This document shows, in pieces, positions 23,470 to 31,110 of a stretch of DNA of 31,674 bases. The position numbers were made by a program, and so were the translations under genes. The stretch lies in the NCBI GenBank assembly GCA_040758635.1, contig JBFLVI010000030.1, positions 1-31,674 on the forward strand, in the 5' to 3' direction. This stretch comes from Yes71-27 sp040758635 (lineage in GTDB: Bacteria > Bacillota > Desulfotomaculia > Desulfotomaculales > Ammonificaceae). Numbering within the stretch: the first letter of the stretch is position 1; each line of letters starts with the position of its first letter. The notes beneath the pieces were generated by a model. That model did not search any database, was not told the DNA's origin, and worked only from the letters and a program-made list of their open reading frames with translations.

Positions 23470-24058
23470 CGCACTGCAGGAGATCGGGAACATCGGTATC
23501 GGCAACGCGGCCACGGCACTGGCCGATATCCTCCGCACCAGGATTAACGTGACCGTGCCGCGGGCTACCTTTGTACCTATCGAAGAGGTTTTTACAGTGG
23601 TTGGAAAGGTTGAGGACCTGGTGGTCGCCGTGGTCCTCCGGGTGGAGGGGGGTATCAACGGCACGATCCTGTTCGTTTTTCCGGAAGCCAGTGCCCTGGA
23701 ACTGGTGGTGCAGTTACTGGGCACCAGGTACGACACGATTCAAGAGGTTGACGAAATGGGACAATCGGTACTTATGGAGGTTGGAAACGTCCTTGCCGGG
23801 TCGTTTTTGAACGCCATCAGCGCGATGACCCAGCTAACTTTCATTCCGGCGGTTCCAATGCTGGCGTTCGATATGTTGGGTTCGGTGATCAGCGGAGCGC
23901 TTTCGGGTTCGGGCATGGTCGAAGACCAGGTATTGTTGATCGAGACTGTCCTTTTCGAGGAAGGGTATACGGTGGCCGGCGACTTTTTTCTCTTTTTCGA
24001 TCCCGGCTCACTGGCGGCTCTGCTCCGGGCGCTGGGGTTGGACGGCCAGACCGTGTAG
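23453..24058 (+). CDS. cheC: CheY-P phosphatase CheC
   Basis: CheC removes phosphate from CheY-P and is stimulated by CheD. Both active-site pairs of the CheC/CheX/FliY fold are kept: Glu10/Asn13 (DALQEIGNIGIGNAATAL) and Glu109/Asn112 (SVLMEVGNVLAGSFLNAI). The 201 residues are normal. The start is TTG 23453, 8 nt behind AAGGGAGG and inside the cheR end. cheY follows after 16 bp. Confidence 0.96.
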   Translation: MEQYVDALQEIGNIGIGNAATALADILRTRINVTVPRATFVPIEEVFTVVGKVEDLVVAVVLRVEGGINGTILFVFPEASALELVVQLLGTRYDTIQEVDEMGQSVLMEVGNVLAGSFLNAISAMTQLTFIPAVPMLAFDMLGSVISGALSGSGMVEDQVLLIETVLFEEGYTVAGDFFLFFDPGSLAALLRALGLDGQTV

Positions 24059-24074
24059 AAAGGAGGAGTGAAGC

Positions 24075-24446
24075 TTGGGGAAGAAGGTCCTGATCGTGGA
24101 CGACGCGGCCTTTATGCGGATGATGATCAAAAACATTATTACCAAGAGCGGGTACGAGGTTGTGGGCGAGGCGGAAAACGCCGCCGCCGCCGTCGAACTC
24201 TATAAGGAGTTAAAGCCCGACCTGGTAACAATGGACATCACAATGCCCGAAATGGACGGGATTGCCGGTGTTAAGGCGATCAAGGCCATTGACCCGAACG
24301 CGAGCATCATTATGGTCAGCGCGATGGGGCAGCAGGCGATGGTGATGGAGGCGATCCAGGCAGGAGCGAAGGACTTTATCGTGAAACCGTTCCAACAGGA
24401 GCGAATCTTACAGGCCATGGAGCGGGTACTGGCGAGATCGGGATAA
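24075..24446 (+). CDS. cheY: Chemotaxis response regulator CheY
   Basis: CheY is a single-domain receiver that binds the motor switch when phosphorylated. The acidic pocket is Asp9/Asp10, the phospho-acceptor Asp54 (VTMDITMPEMDG), the switch residue Ser82 and Lys104 (VKPF). It has 123 residues and starts at TTG 24075 behind AAGGAGGAG. The cognate kinase CheA is not in the window. It lies directly before fliM, whose N-terminal peptide is its expected docking site. Confidence 0.97.
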   Translation: MGKKVLIVDDAAFMRMMIKNIITKSGYEVVGEAENAAAAVELYKELKPDLVTMDITMPEMDGIAGVKAIKAIDPNASIIMVSAMGQQAMVMEAIQAGAKDFIVKPFQQERILQAMERVLARSG

Positions 24447-24468
24447 GCAGGTCAAGGAAGGGGTTAAA

Positions 24469-25461
24469 ATGCCGGAAGTCTTGTCACAAGCCGAGATAGA
24501 CGCGCTGTTGACGGCGGTCTCCACCGGTCAGATCAAACCGGAAGAGGCGGCAGCGCTGCCGGCGGTTCAAGCATTGAAAAGGTACGACTTTCGCCGGCCG
24601 AACAAGTTTACGAAAGACCAGTTGCGGACGTTGCAGTTCCTGCACGAAAACCTGGCCCGGATCCTCTCTGGTTTTCTTTCCGGTTATCTCCGCACCAACG
24701 TCAGCATCGCGGTCAGTGCGGTCGAGCAGTTCACTTTCGACGATTTCAGCCGCTCCCTGCCGATGCCCACGCTTCTTACGATCTTCAGCCTGAGCCCGCT
24801 CAAAGGGATGGCGGTGATGGAGACCAACCCGCACTTTCTCTTCCCGGTGATTGACCTCCTGTTCGGCGGCCCGGGTGACGTGCCCAAGAAGGTGCGGGAG
24901 CTGACCAGCATCGAAATTTCGGTGGCCAGAAAAATCAACGCCAAGATTTTAGAGAACCTAAGCTTCGCCTGGTCGGACGTTTTTTCGGTTACCCCCGAAA
25001 TCGAGGCGGTGGAAACAAACCCGCGGTTCCAGCAGGTAATTTCTCCGAGTGAAGTGGTTGTTGTTATCACTTTTTCCACCGTGGTCGGGACCGGAGCCCG
25101 CGGTTACATAAACCTGTGCCTGCCCCACGTCACCCTTGAACCGGTTCTGGTACAGCTTTCAAGCTACTACCACACGACTCCTGCCGGTTTACAGGAGGGT
25201 TCGGCCGAGAAAGAACTGGAGTACTGGGTCAACCAGGTGCCGGTAGACCTGGCGGTAGTGGCCGGGGGAACCGAAATCGCGGTGCGGGAATTTCTAAACC
25301 TGCAAGTGGGGGATGTTTTACCGCTTGACCGCGGTATCAATGCGGATCTTGACGTTTACGTCAGCGGTCAGTTAAGGTATAAGGCCCAGGCGGGGACGGT
25401 CGGGCGGCATCTTGCGGTTCAGATAACTTCGCTGGCCGAAGGGGGTGAGTTTGTTGGCTGA
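24469..25461 (+). CDS. fliM: Flagellar motor switch protein FliM
   Basis: FliM is the C-ring protein that receives CheY-P. The N-terminal docking peptide VLSQAEIDALL (residues 4-14) is present. A CheC-like middle domain follows with FLHENLARILSGFLSGYLRT and DLLFGGPG, then a C-terminal SpoA domain with LGVP-like segments such as DVLPLDRGINADLDVYVSG. The 330 residues are standard. It lies after cheY at the operon end, not after fliL as in Bacillus. Its stop overlaps the fliY start region. Confidence 0.97.
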   Translation: MPEVLSQAEIDALLTAVSTGQIKPEEAAALPAVQALKRYDFRRPNKFTKDQLRTLQFLHENLARILSGFLSGYLRTNVSIAVSAVEQFTFDDFSRSLPMPTLLTIFSLSPLKGMAVMETNPHFLFPVIDLLFGGPGDVPKKVRELTSIEISVARKINAKILENLSFAWSDVFSVTPEIEAVETNPRFQQVISPSEVVVVITFSTVVGTGARGYINLCLPHVTLEPVLVQLSSYYHTTPAGLQEGSAEKELEYWVNQVPVDLAVVAGGTEIAVREFLNLQVGDVLPLDRGINADLDVYVSGQLRYKAQAGTVGRHLAVQITSLAEGGEFVG

Positions 25462-26593
25462 CCGGTTGTTGATGCAGGAGGAAATCGATGCGCTTTTAAG
25501 TATGAACCAGCAACAGGAAGCAGATACTGCAGCGCAGGAGACGGATTCTCCGGAGCGGGAGGCCCCGGCAGAGGCGTCCGGCGCCGGGGAGTCGGCTGGC
25601 GGTGATGGTCTGTCCGACGCTGAAAAGGATGCCCTTGGAGAAATCGGAAACATTTCGATGGGTTCCGCAGCGACGTCGCTGTCGGAAATCTTGAACCAGA
25701 AGGTCACCATCACCAGCCCGCGGGTCAGTTTGACGACCAAGAAGGAACTGATTCAGAGTTTCAGCGTGCCTTACATGATCATTAAGGTCCAGTATACTCA
25801 GGGACTCGAGGGTACAAGCGTGCTGGTGATCAAGACCAGTGACGCGGCGGTCATCGCCGACCTGATGATGGGCGGCGACGGTTCCAACCCGGCTGAAGAA
25901 CTGGGCGAACTGGAGATAAGCGCGGCGGCCGAAGCAATGAACCAGATGATGGGCGCCGCGGCTACAGCGGTGGCCAACGTTTTTAACCGCACGGTGCACA
26001 TTTCGCCGCCTGAAGCCTCGATTTTCCACCGCGAGGAAGGGGTTGAGGAGTTAGACTTAGGGGTTGCAGATCCGATCGTGGTGATTTCCTTCCGGATGAC
26101 GGTCGGGGAGCTTCTGGACACCGAAATCATGGAGTTGCTGGAAATCGGTACGGCGAAGGAAAAGGCCAGCCTGCTCTGGCAGGGTGTTGTTGTGGAGAAG
26201 GATGCGGCATCCGCCGCGGCAGAAGCCGAAACCACCGCGGAAACACCTCCGCCACCCGCCGCTTCTCCTTCCGCCCCGGCGGCGTCCGCGGCCGGTTTGC
26301 GGGCGGCCACCGCGCCTTCCGCTGTTGATCCGTCGAAGCTGGACCTGATTCTCGATATCCCGTTGAAGGTTACAGTGGTCTTAGGCAGAACGCGGCGACC
26401 GATCAAGGAAATCCTGTCCTTGGGTCCCGGCAGCATCGTGGAACTCGCGGCGCTGGCCGACGAGCCGGTGGAGATTCTGGTCAACGGCACGCCTGTAGCC
26501 AGGGGTGAAGTGGTCGTGGTGAACGAGAATTTCGGGGTGCAGATCACCAGTATCATCACCCCTCAGGAGCGGATTCAGTATCTGGGGAAGTAG
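25454..26593 (+). CDS. fliY: Flagellar motor switch phosphatase FliY
   Basis: FliY is the C-ring component of Gram-positive motors that hydrolyses CheY-P. The N-terminal peptide LMQEEIDALLS matches FliM. The CheC-like domain keeps both active sites: Glu-x2-Asn in DALGEIGNISMGSAATSLSE and in SAAAEAMNQMMGAA. A Pro/Ala-rich linker leads to the C-terminal FliN domain ending NENFGVQITSIITPQERIQY. The start is probably TTG 25454, 6 nt after GGGGGTG; TTG 25451 and GTG 25445 are less well spaced. It has 379 residues and is the last gene of the motility operon. Confidence 0.95.
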   Translation: MADRLLMQEEIDALLSMNQQQEADTAAQETDSPEREAPAEASGAGESAGGDGLSDAEKDALGEIGNISMGSAATSLSEILNQKVTITSPRVSLTTKKELIQSFSVPYMIIKVQYTQGLEGTSVLVIKTSDAAVIADLMMGGDGSNPAEELGELEISAAAEAMNQMMGAAATAVANVFNRTVHISPPEASIFHREEGVEELDLGVADPIVVISFRMTVGELLDTEIMELLEIGTAKEKASLLWQGVVVEKDAASAAAEAETTAETPPPPAASPSAPAASAAGLRAATAPSAVDPSKLDLILDIPLKVTVVLGRTRRPIKEILSLGPGSIVELAALADEPVEILVNGTPVARGEVVVVNENFGVQITSIITPQERIQYLGK

Positions 26594-26608
26594 ACGTGGG
26601 GTAGAGGC

Positions 26609-26647
26609 CAGGAATCAGAACATCGAATTCAGGCAGAATACAGAGTT
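26609..26647. repeat. Short heptamer array after fliY
   Basis: Units of the type CAGAATT (CAGGAAT, CAGAACA, TCGAATT, then after a 4-nt slip CAGAATA, CAGAGTT) run with a 7-bp step. It is more degenerate than elements 1-3. It lies between the operon end and the next promoter. Confidence 0.4.
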
Positions 26648-26671
26648 AGGAAAAGGTGGAGCCGGAAAAAA

Positions 26672-26713
26672 GCGGGGCCGGCGGTAGGGATTCTTTCTAT
26701 GGCCGCGGTTTTT
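26672..26713 (+). terminator. Possible weak terminator of the motility operon
   Basis: GCGG and CC (26672-26679, two bulged G) can pair with GGCCGC (26701-26706), followed by GG and TTTTT. The stem is imperfect and the call is weak. No better intrinsic terminator is visible between fliY and the next promoter. Confidence 0.25.
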
Positions 26714-26735
26714 GCGGTGTTTCGCGACGTTTTTA

Positions 26736-26764
26736 TTGACAGTTTCCGCGGGTCAAATTAAGAT
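26736..26764 (+). promoter_or_regulatory. Sigma-A-type promoter of the Wzy-like gene
   Basis: TTGACA at 26736-26741 is a perfect -35. After 17 bp comes TAAGAT at 26759-26764 as -10 (4 of 6 matches). Transcription would start near 26771, about 45 nt before the start codon, so this gene has its own promoter after the motility operon. Confidence 0.7.
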
Positions 26765-26779
26765 AAATAAAGTACAGGC

Positions 26780-26801
26780 AGGCGCCGGGTGGCGCTTTTT
26801 T
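26780..26801 (+). terminator. Leader hairpin with T-run ahead of the Wzy-like gene
   Basis: GCGCC (26782-26786) and GGCGC (26791-26795) form a GC-only stem with a GGGT loop, extended by a weak A-T/G-T base and followed by six T. It looks like a small intrinsic terminator placed between promoter and ribosome binding site, so it could attenuate the gene. A 5' stabilising hairpin is the alternative. Confidence 0.5.
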
Positions 26802-26816
26802 GATAAGGTGGGCGGA

Positions 26817-29234
26817 TTGATAGTGGCTAAAACGCAGGTCAGGAAGAATGCAGGTACGGCGCTGCAGGAGGTGCCGCTTCCACTGTCACACGCTGCGGCT
26901 TTTTGGGGGATAGCGGGCCTGCTGTTTTTTTCGCCCTTTTTCAGGGGCCTTTTCTTTCCGCCGGAACAGGAACGGGCGCTCATTGTGGGTGCTTTGGCCT
27001 TCTGGCTCGTCTATTTCGGACGTTGGATACGGCACAGAACCCGGTTTTTCGAACACCCGTTGGACTTCTGCATGCTCGGTTTGCCCGTGGTCTATTTAGT
27101 CAGTTCTTTTGTTGCGGTCAACAAGGGGCTGGCCGTAAACGAAATCGTCAAAACCTCCCTTTATTTTGCGGTTTTTTGGGCCGTTTCCCGGCTGGTAACC
27201 GGCGAGGAGTTTGTCCGGCGCACCCTGGGTATTATCTGGGCGAGCGGCGTTCTGGTCGCCCTGGCCGGGTTGGCGACGGCAACCGGTATCATTTTCATTC
27301 GCGACGGTTTCCTGGGCGGACGGATCTATTCCACGTTTCAGTACCCCAACGCCTTGGCCAACTACCTGCTGTGCGTGCTGATCCTGGGCGGATATTTGTG
27401 GTTGCACGCCTTAGGCCGGGGTTCCTTAACCTTAAAAAACCTCTGGCCGTCCCGGCCGGCCTGGTTCGACCGCCTGGACCCGGTGGCGTACCTCTTCGCC
27501 GCGGGGAACTTTCTGCTGGCCACGGTTTTCTGGGGGGCGAAGTCCAACGGCGGCATTCTGACTTTGCTCGTAATCGCCCCGCTCCTTTTTCTCGGTCTTC
27601 CCAGGTCGAAGCGCCGGCCGCTTTTACTGCATGCCCTGCAGGTAGGTGTCTCCGGGCTTTTCGTGGCGCTGGTATTTATCAGGAGCGCCCTGGCCCAAAA
27701 GTTTGATCTGGCCTGGCTTTGGGTCTTTGCCGGTCTCCTGGTCGTCGTCGGCCTGCAGGTGCTCTACGACCTGGTGCTCCGGGAGAAGCTCAGCGGGCGA
27801 GTGAAGATCCCGCTGTGGGTCCCGGCCGGGGCGGGTGGGGTTTTGGCGGCCGGCGTTGCGGTGGCGCTTGCCGCCCGTCCCGATCTGTGGCAGAAGTTCC
27901 TGGCGGTGATTCACTACCGCAACGCCGTGGAGCGGCTTTACTTTTACCGGGACGCCCTGGAAATGATCGCGGCACGGCCGGTTCTCGGCTGGGGCGGCGG
28001 CGGCTGGCAGGAGGCTTACCGGGCCTTTCAGCACTACCTTTACAACTCCACCCAGGTTCACGGCTACTACTTCCAGGTTGGCGTGGAGACGGGAATCATC
28101 GGCCTGCTGGTCGTTGCCGGCATCTGGTTCCTTTTTCTGCGGACGGCCCACCGGCTCTACCACGGCTGTCCGGAAGACGATCCCCGGCGCCTCCTGGTCT
28201 GGATGCTGACGGTCGCTGCGCTCAGCGTGGGTATCCATTCCGCGATTGACTTTAACCTTTCGCTCTCGGCGCTGGCGCTGGTGCTGTTCGCCATTTTCGG
28301 AATGGTTCTCGGCCTGGCCCTTCCGAAGGAAGAAAAAATAGAAAAGAAGGAAAAGAAGCGCCGGAAGATTAGCCGCCCGTTACCCGCCGGCCCTCTCGCG
28401 GTGGTAACCGCCGCCGTGGTGGTCCTGGTGGCCGGCGGCCTTTGCCTTGCGGTGGCCGGCAACCGGGCGCGCGCGGCTGATTTAGCCCTCCGGACGGGCG
28501 ACCTCGGGCGGGCGGCGGATCACCTCGAGGTGGCCAGGACGTTGAATCCTTTCGAGGCCGAGTACGACGCCGTGTTGAGCCGGATCTACCTGGCGCAGGG
28601 GAATATGGAGGCAGGCGTAAAAGCAGTGGAAGCCGCGGTGGCGAAGAGCAAGTACAGCGCCGTTCGCTATGCGGAGTTAGCCTCGGCTTACCAGGCGGCC
28701 GGAAAACACGGCGCCGCCGTTGATTGCGCCCGTAAAGCGGTGTCTCTGGCGCCGTTCCAGATCCACTGGTACGAAAACCTCTCGCGTGTCGCCTTTGCGT
28801 CGGGCTACATGGAGCTGAATGCCGAGAATACGGATCAGGCACGGCGTTCCTTTGAGCAGGCGGTAGCGGTGCCGAAAGCGATCAGGGACCGGATGGCAAC
28901 GGTTACGCCGCGGGAACGGCAGCTCTGGGTCGTGGCGCCGCTGATGGAGCCGACGCCCGCGGTGGAGATAAGTGCGGGCGGAGCCTGTTACTTCATGGGC
29001 CGCTTTGCGGAAGCGGAAAAGATGCTCGACGGCGCGCTGAAGGAAATCGAGCGGGAAGGTGTCAGCGACCAGGAGAAGCAGATGTACGCGGAGGCCTGTC
29101 TCTGGCGGGCGCTGCTGGCGGAAAAGCAAGGGGATACGGCTTTAAGCCAGCAGTACCTGGAAAAGGGGAAGGATGCCGTCCCGGAGATCGAAGGGTGGTA
29201 TGAGTTCGCGGCGGAGTTGCCCACGTTGAAATAA
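26817..29234 (+). CDS. Wzy/O-antigen-ligase-like membrane protein with TPR repeats
   Basis: The N-terminal half holds about ten or more membrane helices and, near residues 372-432, the Wzy_C signature: FYRDALEMIAARPVLGWGGG, then HGYYFQVGVETGIIGLLVV. This family polymerises or transfers surface glycans. A basic linker (KEEKIEKKEKKRRK) and a further helix lead to an outer C-terminal part with TPR-like helix pairs at about 555-660 and 722-785. TTG 26817 is 5 nt behind AAGGTGG; GTG 26823 is possible, and earlier starts would include the promoter. Length is about 805 residues. The glycan is unknown. Confidence 0.85.
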   Translation: MIVAKTQVRKNAGTALQEVPLPLSHAAAFWGIAGLLFFSPFFRGLFFPPEQERALIVGALAFWLVYFGRWIRHRTRFFEHPLDFCMLGLPVVYLVSSFVAVNKGLAVNEIVKTSLYFAVFWAVSRLVTGEEFVRRTLGIIWASGVLVALAGLATATGIIFIRDGFLGGRIYSTFQYPNALANYLLCVLILGGYLWLHALGRGSLTLKNLWPSRPAWFDRLDPVAYLFAAGNFLLATVFWGAKSNGGILTLLVIAPLLFLGLPRSKRRPLLLHALQVGVSGLFVALVFIRSALAQKFDLAWLWVFAGLLVVVGLQVLYDLVLREKLSGRVKIPLWVPAGAGGVLAAGVAVALAARPDLWQKFLAVIHYRNAVERLYFYRDALEMIAARPVLGWGGGGWQEAYRAFQHYLYNSTQVHGYYFQVGVETGIIGLLVVAGIWFLFLRTAHRLYHGCPEDDPRRLLVWMLTVAALSVGIHSAIDFNLSLSALALVLFAIFGMVLGLALPKEEKIEKKEKKRRKISRPLPAGPLAVVTAAVVVLVAGGLCLAVAGNRARAADLALRTGDLGRAADHLEVARTLNPFEAEYDAVLSRIYLAQGNMEAGVKAVEAAVAKSKYSAVRYAELASAYQAAGKHGAAVDCARKAVSLAPFQIHWYENLSRVAFASGYMELNAENTDQARRSFEQAVAVPKAIRDRMATVTPRERQLWVVAPLMEPTPAVEISAGGACYFMGRFAEAEKMLDGALKEIEREGVSDQEKQMYAEACLWRALLAEKQGDTALSQQYLEKGKDAVPEIEGWYEFAAELPTLK

Positions 29235-29315
29235 ACTTCAGAGCGGCCGGTAAGCTTTTGCCATGAGTGGGCCGGGTTCCGCTGGGTAAGATTTTAAGTG
29301 AGTGATTGCGGGCTC

Positions 29316-29344
29316 TTGACTTTGAACGGCGGTTTCGGTATACT
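29316..29344 (+). promoter_or_regulatory. Promoter of the tRNA cluster
   Basis: TTGACT (29316-29321), 17 bp, TATACT (29339-29344): a near-consensus sigma-A promoter ending 17 bp before tRNA-Asp. Confidence 0.85.
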
Positions 29345-29361
29345 GAACTTGGTTATCTTAC

Positions 29362-29440
29362 GGAGCCGTGGTGTAGCCGGGTTTAACATACTGGCCTGTC
29401 AAGCCAGAGAGCGCGGGTTCAAATCCCGTCGGCTCCGCCA
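29362..29440 (+). tRNA. tRNA-Asp (GUC)
   Basis: The acceptor arms GGAGCCG and CGGCTCC pair fully. The anticodon loop CTGTCAA within CTGGC...GCCAG gives anticodon GUC, and the T arm is GCGGGTTCAAATCCCGT. The terminal CCA is encoded. It is the first gene of a three-tRNA unit. Confidence 0.97.
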
Positions 29441-29448
29441 GATTTGCT

Positions 29449-29524
<76 letters not shown>

Positions 29525-29528
29525 GTTT

Positions 29529-29549
29529 GGAGGTTGGAGGCCAGAGGTT
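29529..29549 (+). repeat. Heptamer array between tRNA-Phe and tRNA-Gly
   Basis: Three clear units GGAGGTT, GGAGGCC and AGAGGTT, then degenerate ones to about 29570. They use the same unit as element 1, in the 101-bp spacer of the tRNA cluster. Confidence 0.55.
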
Positions 29550-29625
29550 GGAAAGAGAGAGGGAATTGGAAACCAGTTTAGAAAATGGTTCTTACATCAG
29601 AGTTCTGGCGTCTAATATCTGTTAT

Positions 29626-29700
29626 GCGGAAGTGGCTCAGCGGTAGAGCATCGCCTTGCCAAGGCGAGGGTCGCGGGTTCGAATCCCGTCTTCCGCTCCA
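29626..29700 (+). tRNA. tRNA-Gly (GCC)
   Basis: The acceptor GCGGAAG pairs with CTTCCGC. The loop TTGCCAA between TCGCC and GGCGA gives anticodon GCC, and the T arm is GCGGGTTCGAATCCCGT. CCA is encoded. It stands directly at the left edge of the low-GC region, so its 3' end is a candidate attachment site. Confidence 0.97.
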
Positions 29701-29708
29701 GAAAAATC

Positions 29709-29735
29709 AAGGCTCCCAGGGTTTGGGAGCTTTTT
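29709..29735 (+). terminator. Terminator of the tRNA cluster
   Basis: GCTCCCA (29712-29718) and TGGGAGC (29724-29730) form a 7-bp stem with a 5-nt loop, followed by TTTTT and preceded by A residues. It is a standard intrinsic terminator. Confidence 0.85.
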
Positions 29736-29800
29736 CCATTGGGCGATTTTACTGCAACTTTACTGTAGGACCCGGGGTGGAAGTGAAGAAGCAAATTGAA

Positions 29801-29857
29801 CCCGAGAGAGACGGTTATCCGGTAACTATCTCCACGCTTCTCGATATATCCGCGCAT
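29801..29857 (-). pseudogene. 5' fragment of a site-specific (tyrosine-type) integrase gene
   Basis: ATG 29857 on the minus strand stands 8 nt behind a strong AGGAGG and opens with MRGYIEKRGDSYRITVSLG, the typical N-terminal arm-binding peptide of phage and island integrases. After about 19 codons the likeness stops, and the frame runs on through the terminator into the complement of tRNA-Gly. The rest of the integrase is absent, so this is a broken gene. Its place next to tRNA-Gly fits an integration site. Its start overlaps the radical SAM 3' end by 43 bp. Confidence 0.5.
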
Positions 29858-31110
29858 TGCTCATCCTCCTTTTGGTTTGGGTATCTTACGGAACCAGGAA
29901 ACCAGTAATCTACCCCGAGGCTCTCCAGAAGCTTTACTTTTTCCCCGATGTTTTGGAATCCTTTTATAGACTTTAAATCTTTTACGCTGACCCTCTTTTT
30001 TTCAAGTGTAGAAGAATAAAAAGGAAACCGGTGTCTAACACAAATATTCTGCTCCCTTACGTTTTTTCTAAACTGCTTAACAAGAGCATCTGTCCAACCC
30101 TTTTCCTCGTGGATATAATAGTCTTTTTGGCTTTGCTTCTTTTGAAAGTTATATCTATCGTACAATTGATTTAAGGGACGGTAGCGGCAATCTGCTATCT
30201 GGACCTGCCATTCCCAACATTTCAGCCGTTTTTTCTCCATTTCGTTAAACGGCAGGTCCCAATTGTAAAGCATAAAGATGCCAATATCCCGACTTTTGTA
30301 TCCTGCATTAGTCAACACCGTCAATTGTTTTTCGACTACCGGGTATTCGCTGTATGGGCCATCCCAAGCAATCCGTGGATAACGAAAACCTGCGGCCCTA
30401 ATCATCTGTGCCAGATAAGGCTTTTTGAGTAAAATACGGCCATCAAACCCGCTTTGACTCTCGCAGTAAAGCAGTTTTCCCTGTTGTTTTAAGTCAATTA
30501 GTTCGCGGAGAATGGTTTCGATATCTGGGTTCATTAGAAGGTTGTTGTCATAGAATATAAGCTTTTTTTTCACGATTTCCGCCTTGATACTGCTTTTATA
30601 TGTAAAATGTGGTTCTATTTTCCAAACCCCACAGTAAGAGCATCCTCTTGGACATCCCCTTGATGTATGTAATATTTGATAATCAATAGACTTAGCTTCT
30701 TCCCCTAAAAGATCAAAGGCCGGATTAAAGCTTTCTGCCTCCTCAAGAACTCCTTGGTACACCTCATCACACCCCGTAAAGGCCTTCACCTGTTCAGGTG
30801 GCAGGAGTGAAGCATAAATCCCGCCGACAATAATCTTTGCGGTTGAAAAGAGCATCCTGGACGCTGTAACTGCGTCTCTAACATACTCTGCCCAGTATGT
30901 AAAAAGGGAGGTAATCCAAACCTCGTGAGGAGCAAAATATTCTATTCCTTGAGGCTTATTTCGGGGAAATCGTCTTAGGAGTCTGACTTCTGCGCCGATC
31001 GCTCTCAGGTGAGCTCCGATTTTGAGTAGGCCTACAGGGAAGAAATCTTTAGTACTTTTAGAAGGTATCGGAAAATAAGGTTCAATAAGTAATATTCTTT
31101 TGCCCCTCAT
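29815..31110 (-). CDS. B12-binding-type radical SAM protein, substrate unknown
   Basis: An N-terminal Rossmann-like part begins ILLIEPYFPIPSKSTKDFFP and continues GLLKIGAHLRAIGAEVRLL, then KIIVGGIYASLLPPEQVKA, as in cobalamin-binding-type radical SAM enzymes. The cluster motif CxxxCxxC is Cys153, Cys157, Cys160 (SRGCPRGCSYCGVW). The 431 residues are otherwise unfamiliar. The start ATG 31110 follows AGGA and overlaps the upstream gene by 29 bp, so the two form an operon. The last 15 or so codons run into the integrase fragment, so the C-terminus may be altered. GC is far below the operon's, suggesting transfer. Confidence 0.75.
   Translation of the reverse strand: MRGKRILLIEPYFPIPSKSTKDFFPVGLLKIGAHLRAIGAEVRLLRRFPRNKPQGIEYFAPHEVWITSLFTYWAEYVRDAVTASRMLFSTAKIIVGGIYASLLPPEQVKAFTGCDEVYQGVLEEAESFNPAFDLLGEEAKSIDYQILHTSRGCPRGCSYCGVWKIEPHFTYKSSIKAEIVKKKLIFYDNNLLMNPDIETILRELIDLKQQGKLLYCESQSGFDGRILLKKPYLAQMIRAAGFRYPRIAWDGPYSEYPVVEKQLTVLTNAGYKSRDIGIFMLYNWDLPFNEMEKKRLKCWEWQVQIADCRYRPLNQLYDRYNFQKKQSQKDYYIHEEKGWTDALVKQFRKNVREQNICVRHRFPFYSSTLEKKRVSVKDLKSIKGFQNIGEKVKLLESLGVDYWFPGSVRYPNQKEDEQCADISRSVEIVTG

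Noticed and set aside
27719..28249. A 176-codon plus-strand frame inside the Wzy-like gene
   Set aside because: An out-of-frame shadow with Arg/Gly/Pro-rich composition typical of GC-rich DNA.
29235..29300. GCGGCCGG...CCGGGTTCCGC structure as terminator of the Wzy-like gene
   Set aside because: The stem has an uneven interior loop and no T-run follows.
29612..29800. Minus-strand coding continuation of the integrase frame through the tRNA-Gly region
   Set aside because: The segment reading TGFEPATLALARRCSTAEPL is the well-known spurious peptide read from the complement of a tRNA gene; only the first 19 codons are integrase-like.
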